This document shows, piece after piece, positions 11,701 through 22,324 of a stretch of 64,000 nucleotides of DNA. Source of the DNA: Eumeta japonica (Eukaryota; Arthropoda; Insecta; Lepidoptera; Psychidae); the NCBI GenBank assembly GCA_005406025.1, contig BGZK01001335.1:62001-126000 (forward strand), written 5' to 3'. Positions within the stretch are counted from its first letter, which is position 1; the number at the start of each line of letters is the position of its first letter. The notes beneath the pieces are model-generated. The model did no database searches, was not told where the DNA came from, and worked only from the letters and a program-made list of their open reading frames with translations. Both the position numbers and the translations under genes were made by a program.

Positions 11701-14700
11701 ATAAAGAACATGTTTCGGCCTTTAAAAATAGTAAATCGGACAGATCCCATTTTGCTAAACATCTATTAGAGGCCGGTCATGGGCTTAATAATGATCACAG
11801 ATTCGATGTCTTGCATGTGTGTGAGAGGGGGTTACGTTTGAATGTTTTGGAATCCTTCGAAATTTTAAAACATAAAGATAATAATAATATGCTCAACGAC
11901 CAAATTGGCGTTTATAAATCGCCATTATTGGACGCTTGCCTGTAACTACTTGGGTAATGTTGGTGATGGTTAGTCTGTGACATTTGACAAGCATGTCTAT
12001 CGGTGGTGATCTGTGGCTGTCTTAATAATGTTTTCGTCGCTCTTTGACCATTGCTGACAGCGGCCTGTCTAACGAGGTTGTGTTGGTTGTTTTAACGCTC
12101 CTTGCACCCTGGTGGATGTGACTGTCGGCAATTTCCTGAGGATGTGCCTTGTTGGCATGAAACGTACGTAGAACTAAACAATTTAATAGTTGGCGAATTA
12201 GATAATTATAATAATAAATAACACTTGCTTAGGTGTTCGATATCTGTCAATCCTCTGGAATCAATATTCAATCATTTGGATAGAGATTCGTAGTGGAGAG
12301 GCAGATTCGAGGGTCAGCGGTGGGTTGCATGCTGCATGTTAATGCATGTTGCAGGCAAGCGCCTCCTCGTATTCTCTTTTACGTATTCTCGTAAAAAGGC
12401 AAGAGGGTTTTCTTAATTTTAAAAAATTACAGTGCCAACCGCGTATACCTCATTTAGTTGACGAGATTTTTCTAGGCCACTTTTACTAAATGATTTACGA
12501 CTTTATTAAATACTCAATCGTTTTTTTTTTTCAGAATGGAGTCTAGACGAATTGGCCGCACAGGCATTTATTTTCTTCTCTGCTGGCTTTGATTCAACCG
12601 CCACCGTGCTGATAATGACAGTGCACGAGTTGGCTCTCAACGAGATCATCCAAAACAAACTGTATGAAGAAGTAAAAGCAATCAGCGACCGCAACGAATC
12701 GTTAACGTATGATATTGTGCCGCAGCTGCAGTACTTAGACATGGTCATTAGTGGTGAGTGTTTGAACTGAAACTATTGGCTCATTACAAAAATTGTGCAG
12801 TGCAATTCGCTTGGGATAAAATTAGGTTATGACGTATAAAAGGTGTTTATTATATTTCCAGGCATTGTTTAGGTGTAGTTAATGTTGTTGCTTGGTATTA
12901 ATTAAATCAATTACTCGACAAAAAAGTACTTTTCGTTTTTTTTTCGGGGGAAGATGGTTAATAAAAGAATCAAATGAATCTTAGGGCTTGTGCGTATTAA
13001 AGGGATTATAATATCTATTTCTAATATTCAAAGTACTTATAAATGCTTTTGATGTTTTGATAAAATCTGATTCTTGATTGACAATATTTTGATCCTTTTC
13101 CTATAGAATTGCAACTCAAGAAGAAATCTAGGCAATTATATAATCTTCAATGAGTTTTACGAGTTTTTTATTTCCTGCACTATTATTATTTTATCATAGC
13201 TTGAAAAATACTTACATTTTATAAAATATTTTCCAAGGAAATTATTGAAAATTGAAAACAAAATATAACTCTTGAAATTACCAATATCGGAAAGAAAATT
13301 ATAACTATTTATGTTATTACATAACTATTACTGATGAATTTAAATATTTATCTACAACGAATTATTATAACATAATACATGTGTCAAGTTCAAAGTTCAG
13401 TACGCAATAAGCGTTGATATAACTACTTCTCTAGGCACCGATATATATATTTATACACAGATCCTAAGCAATTTAAATGTTTGGTACGTGTTTTGATTAA
13501 ATAAAATAATTAATGTCAATTGCATTAAGATTATGATTCATTTATTTTTATTTCCATTCGATAACCAAAAATAAATTAATTACACTTATATAGGTATGTC
13601 AAATAATACTACAGTAATTTGGCTTTTTTTATAGTTTTATATGTAACAATTTCTAAATTATTCTAGTAATCTAAAGTGTCGCATTCGTAACTACTTAGTA
13701 TATAGACATATTATTTAGTTTCTTATTACTTTTTTCATACTTGATAAATACATTCTTTTCAGAAACGCTTCGGAAGTGGTCCCCGAGTCTGGTCATGGAC
13801 CGCGTTTGCGTCAAGCCCTACGAGCTCCCGCCCCCGCGGCCCGGCGCGGAGCCCTACCGGGTGAGGCAATCCGAGGGCTCGCCTCCCATTATTGTATAAA
13901 AAACCAAAAATATAGTTAACTATTTCCCTCGACTTTTATTCCAAACTAGCTTTTCACCCGTGTAGACTAAAAATGTTCATCTTTTATATCGACCGCTTTC
14001 GCTGTCTCTATCTCTATTTGTTTTCGCTTCAATTCTGGTACCAGTACTGTTCCTTTTTTCTTCAATTAACAATTTAATTCTAATTCCGGTACCGTATACA
14101 ATTAATGACTTCTTTTCTGGGTTTTGGGTGTAAATACCCAAATTCATTTTTATGTATACTGATAAGTCTATTATAATATTGCGACTGACTCTATTGCCAT
14201 CATAATAGCCGGTCATATACAGTCTTCTTATAGTTAACAAATTTTAAATTGTAATTGCTATTTTTAAATATAGGGAATTTTAAATAACTTTAAAATTATT
14301 ACGTACGTAGACAATCATATTTTATGTAAGATTCATATAATTTAGACTAACACATAAAATACAACCTTACAGGTAGAAATAGGCGAAACTGTATACAACC
14401 CAATAAATTGCATTCACATGGACGAGAAGTACTTTTCCAATCCCTATCTGTATGATCCTGAAAGATTTTCCGAAGGAAATAAGAAGAATATTCAGCCGTT
14501 CACTTTCATGCCGTTCGGAGTTGGTCCCAGAAATTGCTTTGGTGAGACATTCTTTTACGTCCCACAAAAAAAAACGAAAAGAAAATTAATAAATCGCTAC
14601 AAAAATGAGAATTTCTAGAAAACTGTAAGAATAGAGAGATTTTCATTTTGAATAGTTACAGAAGTTACATTTTGGTTTGGTACAGAACGTATTGTTCAGC

Positions 14701-15385
14701 TGTGGCATATTTCGATTACACACTGCTAAAGAATGACGAAGTCTGACTTCATAAATATATCTACAATTTCAGTTTACTAGACACTACTGAAATATATGAG
14801 CATACACATAGAAGCATCACGAATGCAAGTGGCTAATCGCAAAAGCCCTATGACGCTGAAAGCACAAGGATCGTTTGACCGATCCGTCTCAATTGTCGCT
14901 CTCTGGTTGCTCGAGTTGTACATCTTTTCAACGTAACAAAATCAATTAAAGAAACGAATTCCATTTGTCAGCTGTAGAAGATCCACAATTGATTTCATAT
15001 AAAATATATGAAAACCCATTTAACACCACGCAAATTAACGAATGACGGCTTCATTCCCGCGTAGGCGTTCGCGTCACGATCTACAAACGCGTAATTTTTT
15101 TAGGCTCACAGCAAAAGGCTTTTTTTGCCGTTTGTGCCGGACGTGTTTCATTCAAATAATCACATTTGTAAGAAATACTATTGTGTTTTGCTTTATATAT
15201 CAAATGTTTCAATTGCAGCTTCGCGCTTCGCTCTGATGGAATTGAAAGTTCTGTTATACCACCTTGTTCTTAATTTTGAGATTTTGAAATGTAACAAAAC
15301 CGGGGATCCGATACGTCTTAAGGGAGGAGACATGAACATTAGAGCTGTCGGTGGTACTTGGATAAAGATAAGAAGAAGAAAGTAA
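5577..15385 (+). CDS. Cytochrome P450, CYP9 family (CYP3 clan); 5'-incomplete, one frameshift
   Basis: This is an ER-membrane heme-thiolate monooxygenase of the kind insects use to oxidise insecticides and plant compounds. Nine exons join in phase: about 5577-5781, 5855-5989, 6712-6917, 8390-8526, 9623-9712, 12535-12753, 13763-13860, 14373-14541 and 15219-15385, all with GT-AG introns. Together they give about 475 codons; a CYP9 protein has about 530, so the missing part matches one N-terminal exon holding the membrane anchor and hinge. The motifs WRRMR (helix C), AGFDST (helix I), ETLR (helix K), DPERF and FGVGPRNCFG (heme loop, axial Cys) are all intact. Family is assigned from the KDFDHFTDHR and LSPAFTG segments and the FxxFAGFD-like helix I; the subfamily cannot be settled. 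One extra base in the fourth visible exon shifts the frame. AATAAA signals lie at 15384 and 15413. Pseudogene or sequence error is undecided. Confidence 0.9.
5855..5989 (+). CDS. P450 exon: helix C region
   Basis: The acceptor ...TTAG lies after a short 73-base intron (5782-5854) and the donor is GAAG|GTTAAT. The split Gly codon at the start restores MTGEKWRRMRAALSPAFTGS. The WRRMR sequence is the WxxxR motif whose Trp and Arg contact the heme propionate. The exon ends KQIKTE plus one base of the next codon. Confidence 0.92.
5990..6711 (+). other. P450 intron, no other feature seen
   Basis: A GT-AG intron of 722 bases ending in TTTTTGCAG. It is AT-rich. Open frames in it (for example 6296-6610) show no family resemblance and are taken as chance. 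Confidence 0.7.
6712..6917 (+). CDS. P450 exon: helices D to F
   Basis: Starts with the split Asp codon and encodes ISDEIDVEDLMTRYSNDVIA followed by STAFGLEVNSL, the helix E segment common to CYP6 and CYP9 enzymes, and ends SYFPNVAK at a codon boundary. The donor is AAG|GTAATT. The frame is clean. Confidence 0.92.
6918..8389 (+). other. P450 intron, 1.5 kb
   Basis: GT-AG intron ending in ATATTACAG. It is AT-rich with slightly GC-richer patches near 6990-7230 and 8045-8260. No transposon was recognised. The overlapping open frames near 8023-8266 have no recognisable product. Confidence 0.7.
8390..8526 (+). CDS. P450 exon with a one-base insertion (frameshift)
   Basis: Reads FNLKLYPENTVEFFKK in the frame set by the preceding exon, then must jump one base to continue IVKETMEYREKNNVV and RHDMIHLLMKAAKG, the well-known F-G loop and helix G segment of CYP9 proteins. 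The extra base is an A in the run AAAAAGAATAG near 8434-8443. Without the shift the frame reaches a stop (TAG) within nine codons. With one base removed, the exon is phase 0 to phase 1 and joins the next exon correctly. All other splice phases fit, so the lesion is a single local event. Confidence 0.88.
8527..9622 (+). other. P450 intron, 1.1 kb, nothing else seen
   Basis: AT-rich GT-AG intron ending in TTTTAG. No repeat family or RNA gene was recognised. Confidence 0.65.
9623..9712 (+). CDS. P450 exon: variable linker before helix I
   Basis: A short 90-base exon encoding TLKTELKQNDNAGFATAEEC and ELKTDENSK. The GFAT.EE segment is a CYP9 hallmark in the linker between helices H and I. It starts and ends in phase 1, joining the exons at 8390-8526 and 12535-12753 in frame. 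Confidence 0.85.
10320..10575 (-). pseudogene. mariner-like transposase fragment (catalytic 3' part)
   Basis: On the minus strand, within a P450 intron. The run PDLAPCDSFLFP with IKDKVQETRCLDAEKTVALF just after it (about 10540 down to 10430) is the region around the third catalytic aspartate of mariner transposases. The Tyr of the usual YSPDLAP motif is a stop here and further breaks follow. No terminal inverted repeats were recognised, so the limits are approximate. Confidence 0.7.
10780..10974 (-). pseudogene. Unassigned coding-like open stretch, Trp/Arg-rich
   Basis: A 64-codon open frame without ATG on the minus strand, bounded by stop codons and much richer in G and C than its surroundings. 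It reads RRRTGSNGTVYKFGEKKWQW, then TDRIARWIDREREVRVATWC and TADQRWQQIGDTYPIR. After one stop codon the same frame stays open to about 10700 (FKDISFFDVAAIPEWF). The composition looks like genuine protein, probably a piece of a mobile element, but I do not recognise the family. It lies between a mariner fragment and the left target duplication of the Penelope-like element. Confidence 0.4.
11000..11011. repeat. Target-site duplication, left copy (12 bp)
   Basis: CCTCCTCGTATT, identical to the 12 bases at 12362-12373 on the other side of the Penelope-like element. The two copies give exact limits for the insertion. Confidence 0.75.
11012..12361. mobile_element. Penelope-like element with inverted 3'-end arms (copy 1)
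   Basis: The right part (about 11568-12361, + strand) encodes the C-terminal GIY-YIG endonuclease and a 3' untranslated tail. The left part (11012 to about 11555) is the reverse complement of the end of that coding region plus the same tail, so the two arms face each other around a short AT-rich centre. Inverted or tandem partial copies at the ends are typical of Penelope-like retroelements. The left arm reaches the complete 3' terminus (as in the copy ending near 31945), while the right arm stops about 40 bases short, directly at the target duplication. The reverse transcriptase is absent. It is inserted in the intron between the P450 exons at 9623-9712 and 12535-12753. Confidence 0.85.
11568..11945 (+). 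pseudogene. GIY-YIG endonuclease domain of Penelope-like element
   Basis: An open frame of about 120 codons that is only the C-terminus of the usual polyprotein, so the apparent start is not real. The motif pair is KSGIYKLTCDDC and SIYIGQTGR, followed by RYKEHVSAFK, which carry the GIY, YIG, Arg and His positions of the nuclease fold; a Glu follows in HLLEAGH. The reading frame is intact to the stop after SPLLDACL. In an active element this domain nicks the target for primed reverse transcription; here the rest of the protein is missing. Confidence 0.85.
12362..12373. repeat. Target-site duplication, right copy (12 bp)
   Basis: The second copy of CCTCCTCGTATT, immediately after the right arm of the Penelope-like element. 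Confidence 0.75.
12535..12753 (+). CDS. P450 exon: helix I to J
   Basis: Acceptor TTTTTCAG follows a T-run; donor GTGAGT. Encodes EWSLDELAAQAFIFFSAGFD and STATVLIMTVHELALN, containing the helix I oxygen-activation motif AGFDST, then KLYEEVKAISDRNESLTYD and LQYLDMVIS before helix K. Phase 1 at both ends. The frame is clean. Confidence 0.95.
12754..13762 (+). other. P450 intron, 1.0 kb, nothing else seen
   Basis: AT-rich GT-AG intron ending in CTTTTCAG. No repeat was recognised. Confidence 0.65.
13763..13860 (+). CDS. P450 exon: helix K (ExxR)
   Basis: Encodes ETLRKWSPSLVMDRVCVKPY and ELPPPRPGAEPYR. ETLR is the invariant ExxR of helix K that locks the heme pocket together with the later PERF Arg. 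The second half of this exon is strikingly GC-rich compared with the other exons of the gene. The donor is CGG|GTGAGG at a codon boundary. Confidence 0.95.
13944..14110. repeat. Dispersed degenerate minisatellite, copy in P450 intron
   Basis: Starts with CTAGCTTTTCACCCGTG and continues with irregular pyrimidine-rich units ending in GGTACC, TTCCGGTACC and the like. The same kind of tract (or its complement with GATCGG/GAATCG units) recurs across the window; see the finding on this family. Confidence 0.5.
14373..14541 (+). CDS. P450 exon: PERF and heme-binding loop
   Basis: Encodes VEIGETVYNPINCIHMDEKY and FSNPYLYDPERFSEGN, then PFTFMPFGVGPRNCFG. DPERF is the PERF motif and FGVGPRNCFG fits the FxxGxRxCxG heme signature; its Cys is the axial iron ligand. 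Phase 0 start, phase 1 end, donor GTGAGA. Confidence 0.96.
14542..15218 (+). other. Last P450 intron, nothing else seen
   Basis: A GT-AG intron of 677 bases ending in TTGCAG. No repeat was recognised. Confidence 0.65.
15219..15385 (+). CDS. P450 terminal exon
   Basis: Joined to the previous exon by a split Gly/Ala junction, it encodes SRFALMELKVLLYHLVLNFE and ILKCNKTGDPIRLKGGDMNI, then RAVGGTWIKIRRRK and the stop TAA at 15383-15385. Helix L after the heme Cys and the C-terminal beta region match CYP9 enzymes in length and sequence. Confidence 0.95.
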
Positions 15386-15418
15386 TAAAACATTCGTATT
15401 CTTATAGGATTAAATAAA
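15384..15418 (+). promoter_or_regulatory. Polyadenylation signals of the P450
   Basis: AATAAA overlaps the stop codon region at 15384-15389 and a second AATAAA lies at 15413-15418. The downstream one is the more usual distance from a stop codon. Confidence 0.5.
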
Positions 15419-15419
15419 C

Positions 15420-16715
15420 TGAATTTTGTTTTTGATCATTTTTTATTCTTATACGACAACCTCACATCATTATTCCCAATATTAATTTGCATTTTTTAAA
15501 TTATTTGTTATAGTATAGAACAGTATTGAAAAAAATCGAATTGTTAAATATGTATTATTTTTTCGAGCTATATTAATACAATCTTATATTTCTATATGTA
15601 AATATGATTTTAAAATATGTTTCAATGAAATATATTAACTTTTTATTTAAAATAGACATTATAAACATAAATGGCAAACGAAAGCAATCAAAATACATAT
15701 CGCTTTATCCTGTGTTGCCTATTAACTTTCTATGTGACATTCAGATATGTAGGTGTGTCGACCTAGGGAGCAAACACAAATACGCCAATCATAATTTATA
15801 CTAATACAATCCTTAATTCATACGTGTGTATAATTTTGTTTGCCTTTGTATCTCGTTCTCATGTTCTTTGTTCTCGGTTTATCGCTGTCCGTTTATGAGT
15901 TTGTCTCTATGTCAACACAAAAATTATAAAAAAAAAAGCATTTTACGGACAGTTGCTACACTTCTGATCAAAATGTACGCTGTAATTAAAACCGCAACTT
16001 TGTCTATTTGGATTTTTTCATAGATTTTGGAACGAAGTTCCTTACGGCGGGCTTGGAGGAGATAGGGATTTTGCTGCGCGACCGAACTGAAAAAAATGTG
16101 ATAGTAAAACCGTAAGAAAAAGTCCGTGGAATAAAACCGTTAAATGAGACGTGCGCAGGCGCGACAGTCGTATACACAAGCGAGTAGTGTATAATACCTT
16201 TCTCTTTCTCCCTCTTTCTTTTCGTTCTCTCATCCCTTCTCTCTCTATTACCACTCCACCCCGCCAATGCATAGTATATACTCATGAATTCATGGACAAG
16301 CACGTGGCTAATATTCACATTATAGATACATTTTACTCGTGAGTAGTCACGTTTATTTTCATATAATTTCAAATCGTCAAAACAATAATAAATATAGTAA
16401 CAATGGCAAGTGAACTAACAAGTGACTTGAATGCAATTGACAGTGATAATAGTGGGAAATTATTCTATTTCTATGTAATTATGTGTTGTCAAACAAAAAT
16501 AAAGAGACATATTTTGTTATTTTACTTGATAATTTGAATTACGATTTTTTTTTATTTTACGTAATTTATTTTATTTCCTAAAATTCTGAATTTCCTAAAT
16601 ACTTTCCTGTACTTAAATAAAAACTAATCAGCAAAATTTAAGTGAAAAATCAAAAAAACCTACATAAAATTGAGCACGATTTTTTTTTTTGCAAATTGTG
16701 TCGATTCTACATTAG
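15420..16715. other. Intergenic, AT-rich; no gene recognised
   Basis: No product was recognised in any frame. A less AT-rich patch at about 16020-16300 begins with the palindrome GGAACGAAGTTCC and contains a pyrimidine run (TTCTCTTTCTCCCTCTTTC). It resembles an old interspersed repeat but I cannot name it. Confidence 0.5.
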
Positions 16716-16769
16716 CCGAAGGAACTTCGTTCCTACCTGGTGTCCCACGACACCACTCGTTTTTTTTTC
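16716..16769 (+). repeat. Interspersed repeat 3' end, copy A
   Basis: CCGAAGGAACTTCGTTCC followed by TGGTGTCCCACGACACCACT and a T-run. A diverged copy with the same order of blocks lies at 54190-54238, so this is the tail of a dispersed repeat, perhaps a LINE 3' end. Confidence 0.55.
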
Positions 16770-16964
16770 TATTCATCTTGTTTGTATAAAAGATGTGTAC
16801 ACATTTTTGCAAAATAAAGAACTATAAAAACAAAATTTCGTATTGTGTATTTATTCTCGATGTACATTTTATACACAAACTGGCAGTACCATGACACAAC
16901 CCATAAACAAATTATCTACTTTTTTTCAAGTTAAATTATATAACTATTCAATCAGTATCGACAT

Positions 16965-17125
16965 AAGTGTATTGAAATCAGAACTAAGATTGGAAACTAG
17001 ATCAAAGCCAAGAGTAGGATCGGAAAGATTAGAATCGGGATTGAAAATGAACCAGGATATTGAAGTCAAAAGCGACATGAGATCAGAAGCTATAGAAAAA
17101 TGATTCTCGGGCAAACTCTTGGGAA
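16965..17125. repeat. Dispersed degenerate minisatellite copy
   Basis: Irregular purine-rich units such as GGATCGGAAAG, GAATCGGGATT and AGATCAGAAG, ending next to a CGGGCAAA flank. It keeps an accidental open frame on each strand, which is a by-product of the six-base rhythm and not a gene. Confidence 0.55.
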
Positions 17126-19080
17126 AAAACAAGTGTTAAATAAAGTAGACTTAAATCTCCCTCTTTCCTAAAAAAAAAACAAGGTTATCAAAATGAGGTA
17201 TGTGCAAGTGTAACACGTAAAAGACATCAACGTTTTATAATCCAGCAAAATATAACGGGGAAGCTAATATTATTCCAAGAAAATTTTCCCGCGTAACTTA
17301 GTATTCATTTCGGCAGACATGCGCGTCAGAGCCCCCATAAATCCAGATTAAGCGGCGGCATAAACTGAACCGTGGATTTGTACTTTGTTTTTTGGCGAAA
17401 TTTCTGACGTTTTGGAAATGAAAGAAGCAAGATATCAAATTGCAAAAGAAACATACGAGATTTATGCTTTAAATAATGAAATTTAAAGTTTTAATAGCTT
17501 TCAAATCATAAATATGTTAATAAGGTAATTTATTTTAAACGAACATTTACATAAAATACAAATTGCTAATTCGTGTATAACAGGCAAGAAGGAAAACGAT
17601 AATTTAGAATCAATCGAAGGAATTACGTTACAAAATGTGATAGTATCCAATTTAATTTTATAAATGCGAAAATAAAAAATTTGTCTGTTACATTATCAAA
17701 TCTAAGCTGCGAATTTAATATTTATGAAATTTTGTTTTAAGATTGCTTGAATTCTGGCAGAGGACGTAAGCAACTTTTATTTGCCCGTGAGTTTGTGTAT
17801 CAGTATGTCTCTTCATAATTCAACAATAAATAATGGAAAGTTACAAATTACGTAATTTGCAATACATACGCTATGTCCGTCTGCCTTTTTAATTAAATTT
17901 CGCCTTATAACTCGACAATGGCGTAACCGATTTTGAAATAATTTACTGTTCAATTTAACATAATATTAAGTCTACAGTTTGTCTGCATGTTTCTGTGATA
18001 TTCCTTAGAATACATAAACGTAATTAATTACATTATATTTTGTGAGCATTGTATATGGCTTGCTTCCCTAAGAAAAGGATATGGGTTAGGAGAGGAAGTT
18101 ATCTAGAATCTAGTGGGTAAGAATTGGGAATAAGAGATAAAGGTTGATATGGTATGAGAGTATGAGAAAAAAGCTAAACGACAGTGCCAATAACCCTGTA
18201 CCAATGAATAATAACGCAATGAATAATAATAATGGTTAAGTTATTCGAAAGTCGTAGTAAATTAAAAATAGTAACAGGGTTTTTACAGTCCAATTTTTGT
18301 CAGTGTTGTATCCTATTAATAAAATATTACAATTATGATAGTCTGGAAAGATATTTGAATGTTTGCAATTGAAATGCGCATAAACAACTGAACGGACCAC
18401 AACGAAATCTGAAACAGAAATCATTCCAGAATATTGGAATGATTTGTAAGGAAATGGGATCGGTGTTGTAATCGGCATCGTTTTAGAATCAAGATCGATG
18501 TAATGCATTCGTTATATCTATTTTTCCAATGGAAACGTGAGACCCTTGATACTTGACCCTTGATAATGGCAAGATATGAATCCCAAAATTTTCGAGACAT
18601 TTCCAAAACTGATTTTGTCCCTTCGAAAGACCGTAAACTTTAGTATTTCATATTAATTTTGGATAATATGCTAATCCTATAACGGCTCTATTTTTTGATA
18701 TTTGATCTACGGACCTTTAAAATTAAAATTAATTACTTGTGCATGAACGTGGAATAGCGGGCAAAAGCGAGTATCTAAAAGCTCTTATTTTTATACGGTT
18801 CATTAAATTAATACAGAATGAATGTGTCCTAAAAATAGATAAGCTGTATGTTAAAACTTCTCCTGTATGTGGTCAAAACAAGTAATCATTACATCGTTAA
18901 TGCGCAACTTCTAACCGATGATTTTACCAAAGTGAATGGATATTGTTAAGAAAAAAACTATATAAGTAAAAATCAGCAAGTTTAAGATCGCGGTGTTTCA
19001 AAAAAGTGAAAGCACGACTGAATACGATATACATATATGTATAGGAGATGCGATAATTTATCTAATTGAACAATATGCTT
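17126..19080. other. Intergenic; no gene recognised
   Basis: AT-rich. A GC-richer patch near 17320-17400 (containing CCCCCATAAATCCAGATTAA) may be regulatory or chance. A weak minisatellite-like tract with GGGATCGG and AATCGGCATCG lies at about 18440-18500, with a GCGGGCAAAAGC flank near 18758. Confidence 0.5.
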
Positions 19081-19084
19081 AAAA

Positions 19085-19515
19085 GAGAGGGTGCATGTGA
19101 TAGAAATACGGAAAGTGGAATAAATGTGAAAAATGAAGTTAGACTCCATCTTTGCTTGCCGTTATGAATAATAAAAGTGTCGTACGACCAAATCGTTAGG
19201 TGATTGACAATAGAGTGCTGGTCTCTACGCATGTGTGCAGTAGTGACAGTTGGGTGTGCTAAAAGAAAATGAAAACAAAATCAATGCAATGAAGGTGCGG
19301 TCCCTGCCTAGCATGTATGGAAAGCTTAAAATGGATATACCCATAGTGATGTCGGAGAATGATGTGATTTGAGGCTAAGAAGCAAAGTAGATATAGTGAC
19401 TGGATTAGAAAAAGTTATGTTGTGGTGGTTTGGCTATCTGGGAAGTGTAGATGAAAATGAACTAAAAGAACAAATTTATAGAACGATTGTATGTGATACA
19501 AGGGTCGGTAAGTGT
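19085..19515 (+). pseudogene. LINE (RTE-like) C-terminal fragment
   Basis: Broken frames give a trace of NVKNEVR with MNNKSV near 19120-19180, then NENKINAMKVRSLPSMYGKL near 19268-19325, and finally GLRSKVDIVTGLEKVMLWWF and GYLGSVDENELKEQIYRTIV near 19370-19490. The last block matches the post-reverse-transcriptase region of RTE-like LINEs common in moths (a WFGHLERM-type motif). The DNA around 19150-19190 resembles 58757-58800, so the two are the same family. Stops between the blocks show it is dead. Confidence 0.7.
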
Positions 19516-22060
19516 TGTTCTAACATTTACAACTATGTATTTTTATACGGCAATTTCGTTTTCATTGTATGTATTTATTGGTATGAAATAATATTATTTT
19601 TCGAAATGATTTATTTTTATGGTAAACCTTTCAATTTTGTAACCTATTCAATTTTGAGCAAAATATTAAAAACAAGCTCATAGATTTGTATAAAAAAGTA
19701 AAAGTTATACCTTTTGTACAGTGTACTTTATCTGATCATTAAATTGATTTAGAGTTATTTTTTATTGATAATTTGTTCGTACGCTAAATGCTTTCATTGC
19801 TAAATGACAAAAAAATTGAGAAACTCAAAATCCTATGTAAGGTGGGCAATGTCTTCTTCAAATTTCTATAAAAGGTTTTTTATTATACACGTAATTCAAA
19901 TGATCAACTTTGAATTGTTTTACATGCATATTAGCACATTTTTCATGCGTTAAATTTGCATTTTTCGTAGTACAAATGCATTCGGTTCAAATACAAATTC
20001 CATGCATTTCAAATTCTGCAAAAATGGCTAGACACACTCTTATAACTACACAATTTACATGCAAATGTGGGATGAAATATAAAAGAAACGTATTTTCTAA
20101 ACGCGAATATAAATACCAATCTTTTTTCACATAAAGAATACACAGGCAATCCCTCTTCTGGAAAAGATTGAATTTTACGCTAACCTGCAAATGTTTTGGG
20201 AGTATCTGTTGTTAAAGCTGTAGTCAAATTCCATATTTTTAGTTTTGTTTTTCAACAATAAAGCAATAGATGTTACTTCCAGTGTCATGCTATGTCTATG
20301 ATAATAATCACATGGTCTGGTTGTTTTGAAATTAGGCACAGTACTTCTATTGGGAGAGTAGAATAACTGAATGATAATGCTTTTTCGACATTGGTGTTCA
20401 ATTGATGGGTTTAATTTATATTCGCTTTAGCCAATCAGAGTGTGCCGATATGAAGATTTTTTTTATTAATTTAAGTGAGTGTTGAATTTATTGGAAGTTT
20501 TGATTTCAGCTTACAAGTCAATATTTCGTATATCCTATATATATTTTGCTTTACAAAAGTAGTAATTACAAAGTGGTATTTACAAAAACAGTATTACAAA
20601 GTATTCAACATTTTGTATTTTCCCCTTTATTTATGTCTTTACATTACAAGTAGACTTGCAAATTTTCGTACGAAATTCAATATATGCATCAAGTTTTCGA
20701 GTACTATTTTATGTATTTTAATTTATAATGATAGTGAACGCTGGGAAACCAGAATTTCGACATAATGGCTTAATATTATTATATGTTACATTTTTGTGAG
20801 GTCCTTCGACTTAGCGTTCGAGCTTCGTCAGACCTCGGCATCGAGGAGAGGACGGCTTGGATCTCTGACCCCAAGCGATTTGATCAATCAATTTTGATTT
20901 GACAATCAAAATTTTGTTAAGTCGTCTCAATTCATTCCTGTCGCGGCGCGGAGAGCAGTCGAGCCTCCATCCCAGACGTTGCCAGCGCATCGGTGGCGAC
21001 TGTCGTTAAATTACGAGCGCTCTATGGATATTGTGAGCGGTGGATGGAGCACTTGACCGAAATTTTGGCATTTACCCTTTATTAGACCTTACTAGCAAGA
21101 TTGTTTAAGATCCGGTCTTGGAAAATTCACCCACGGAAACAATACGAAAGTCACACAACGAATGCGTTTCTTTTTGAATTTGTACATAATCAGTCAAAAA
21201 ATTCGTAAAAATTTTAGAGCAAATTTCAACTCTTGAGAGCGAATAGCACTAAATAGTAAATAAATGTTGTAAAAAAAATCTTTTCAATTTTTTCTCTTTA
21301 AATCTAGCCTGAAAGTATAAAAAGCGCTTAAGAATACAAAGGGTACTAAGACGTGTTGCTAAATTTTGGAATTTTGGTTATAGTACAACGCACTCAACTG
21401 TGCCGCTGGAAATTCCTTACGAATGAAGGAATGCACAGGTATCCCCGACCCTTCCTTCTTCACCCTCGTGATCTCATTTTACACCATTCTAACGTTTTTG
21501 TGACTAGCTTCACAGTGGCACAGTTTTTTCCATTGTACTGTAACAAATTGTTATATAAAAAATTAAGAAAAACACAAGTATACGAACCATTTAAAGGGTA
21601 TAATATATCCCAATTGCAAAATTTTCAAAAAGCACTCAAACATCTCGTTGCATTTTTTTTTAATAAAGAAATAATATCAAAGAAAAAAAAAATTTGGAAT
21701 TATAAATAACTAATGTATCTAATAAAATAAATGTAAAAATTAAATTATTTTTAATTATAACCATACAATTTAAAATATTTTAAACAATTAGTGACAGCTT
21801 TGTCATAACTAACACGTGAAATAATTTTGATCATTATTCGGAACAACGGTTGTGCGACTAGGGCTCGACTTAGCCGGCTTATTTATTATTTTATTTTTGT
21901 AAAAAGCGACTACACCACAGAGGAAAACAACGCACTACGTCGCGTCTCGCCAAAAAAGAACATCGCGCGAGCGCACAGCACGCGCGGGATCGTGCGTAAA
22001 CGCACTCCCGGCGTAACTAATTTAAAAAACTTCCTCGTAATTTGATTCTCATTTATTTAA
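19516..22060. other. Intergenic; no gene recognised
   Basis: Mostly AT-rich. A GC-richer, non-repetitive stretch at about 20795-21070 has no open frame of note. The open frames at 20475-20765 and 21353-21709 are low-complexity translations with no recognisable family. Confidence 0.5.
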
Positions 22061-22061
22061 T

Positions 22062-22275
22062 TTGCAAGGGCCTCGCGGCGGTGAGTTATGAATAATTTCT
22101 CGTTAATTATGAAGTCTAAAATAAACACTCGCGTGTCGGGGGCCGTCGGAGTGCGTTCCTCCCCCCCGCGCCCCGTCGCGTCGGCGCCATGAATTAGGGA
22201 TTGAAAATTACTTTTCCGAAAAGGAAGCTATTAATTTTCAGCATTTTTCCGCAGCTGTTAGGCTTGAAACTAAGC
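22062..22275. other. GC-rich non-coding island
   Basis: Sharp rise in GC with a G/C run near 22140-22190, followed by a low-GC block containing GGGATTGAAAATTACTTTTC and TTAATTTTCAGC. No coding frame is evident. Such islands in insect gene deserts are sometimes conserved enhancers; this is inference only. Confidence 0.35.
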
Positions 22276-22324
22276 AAAACGTCTCTGCTTAATCATGTCG
22301 GTACGTTTTTTGCTCTACTTACAA

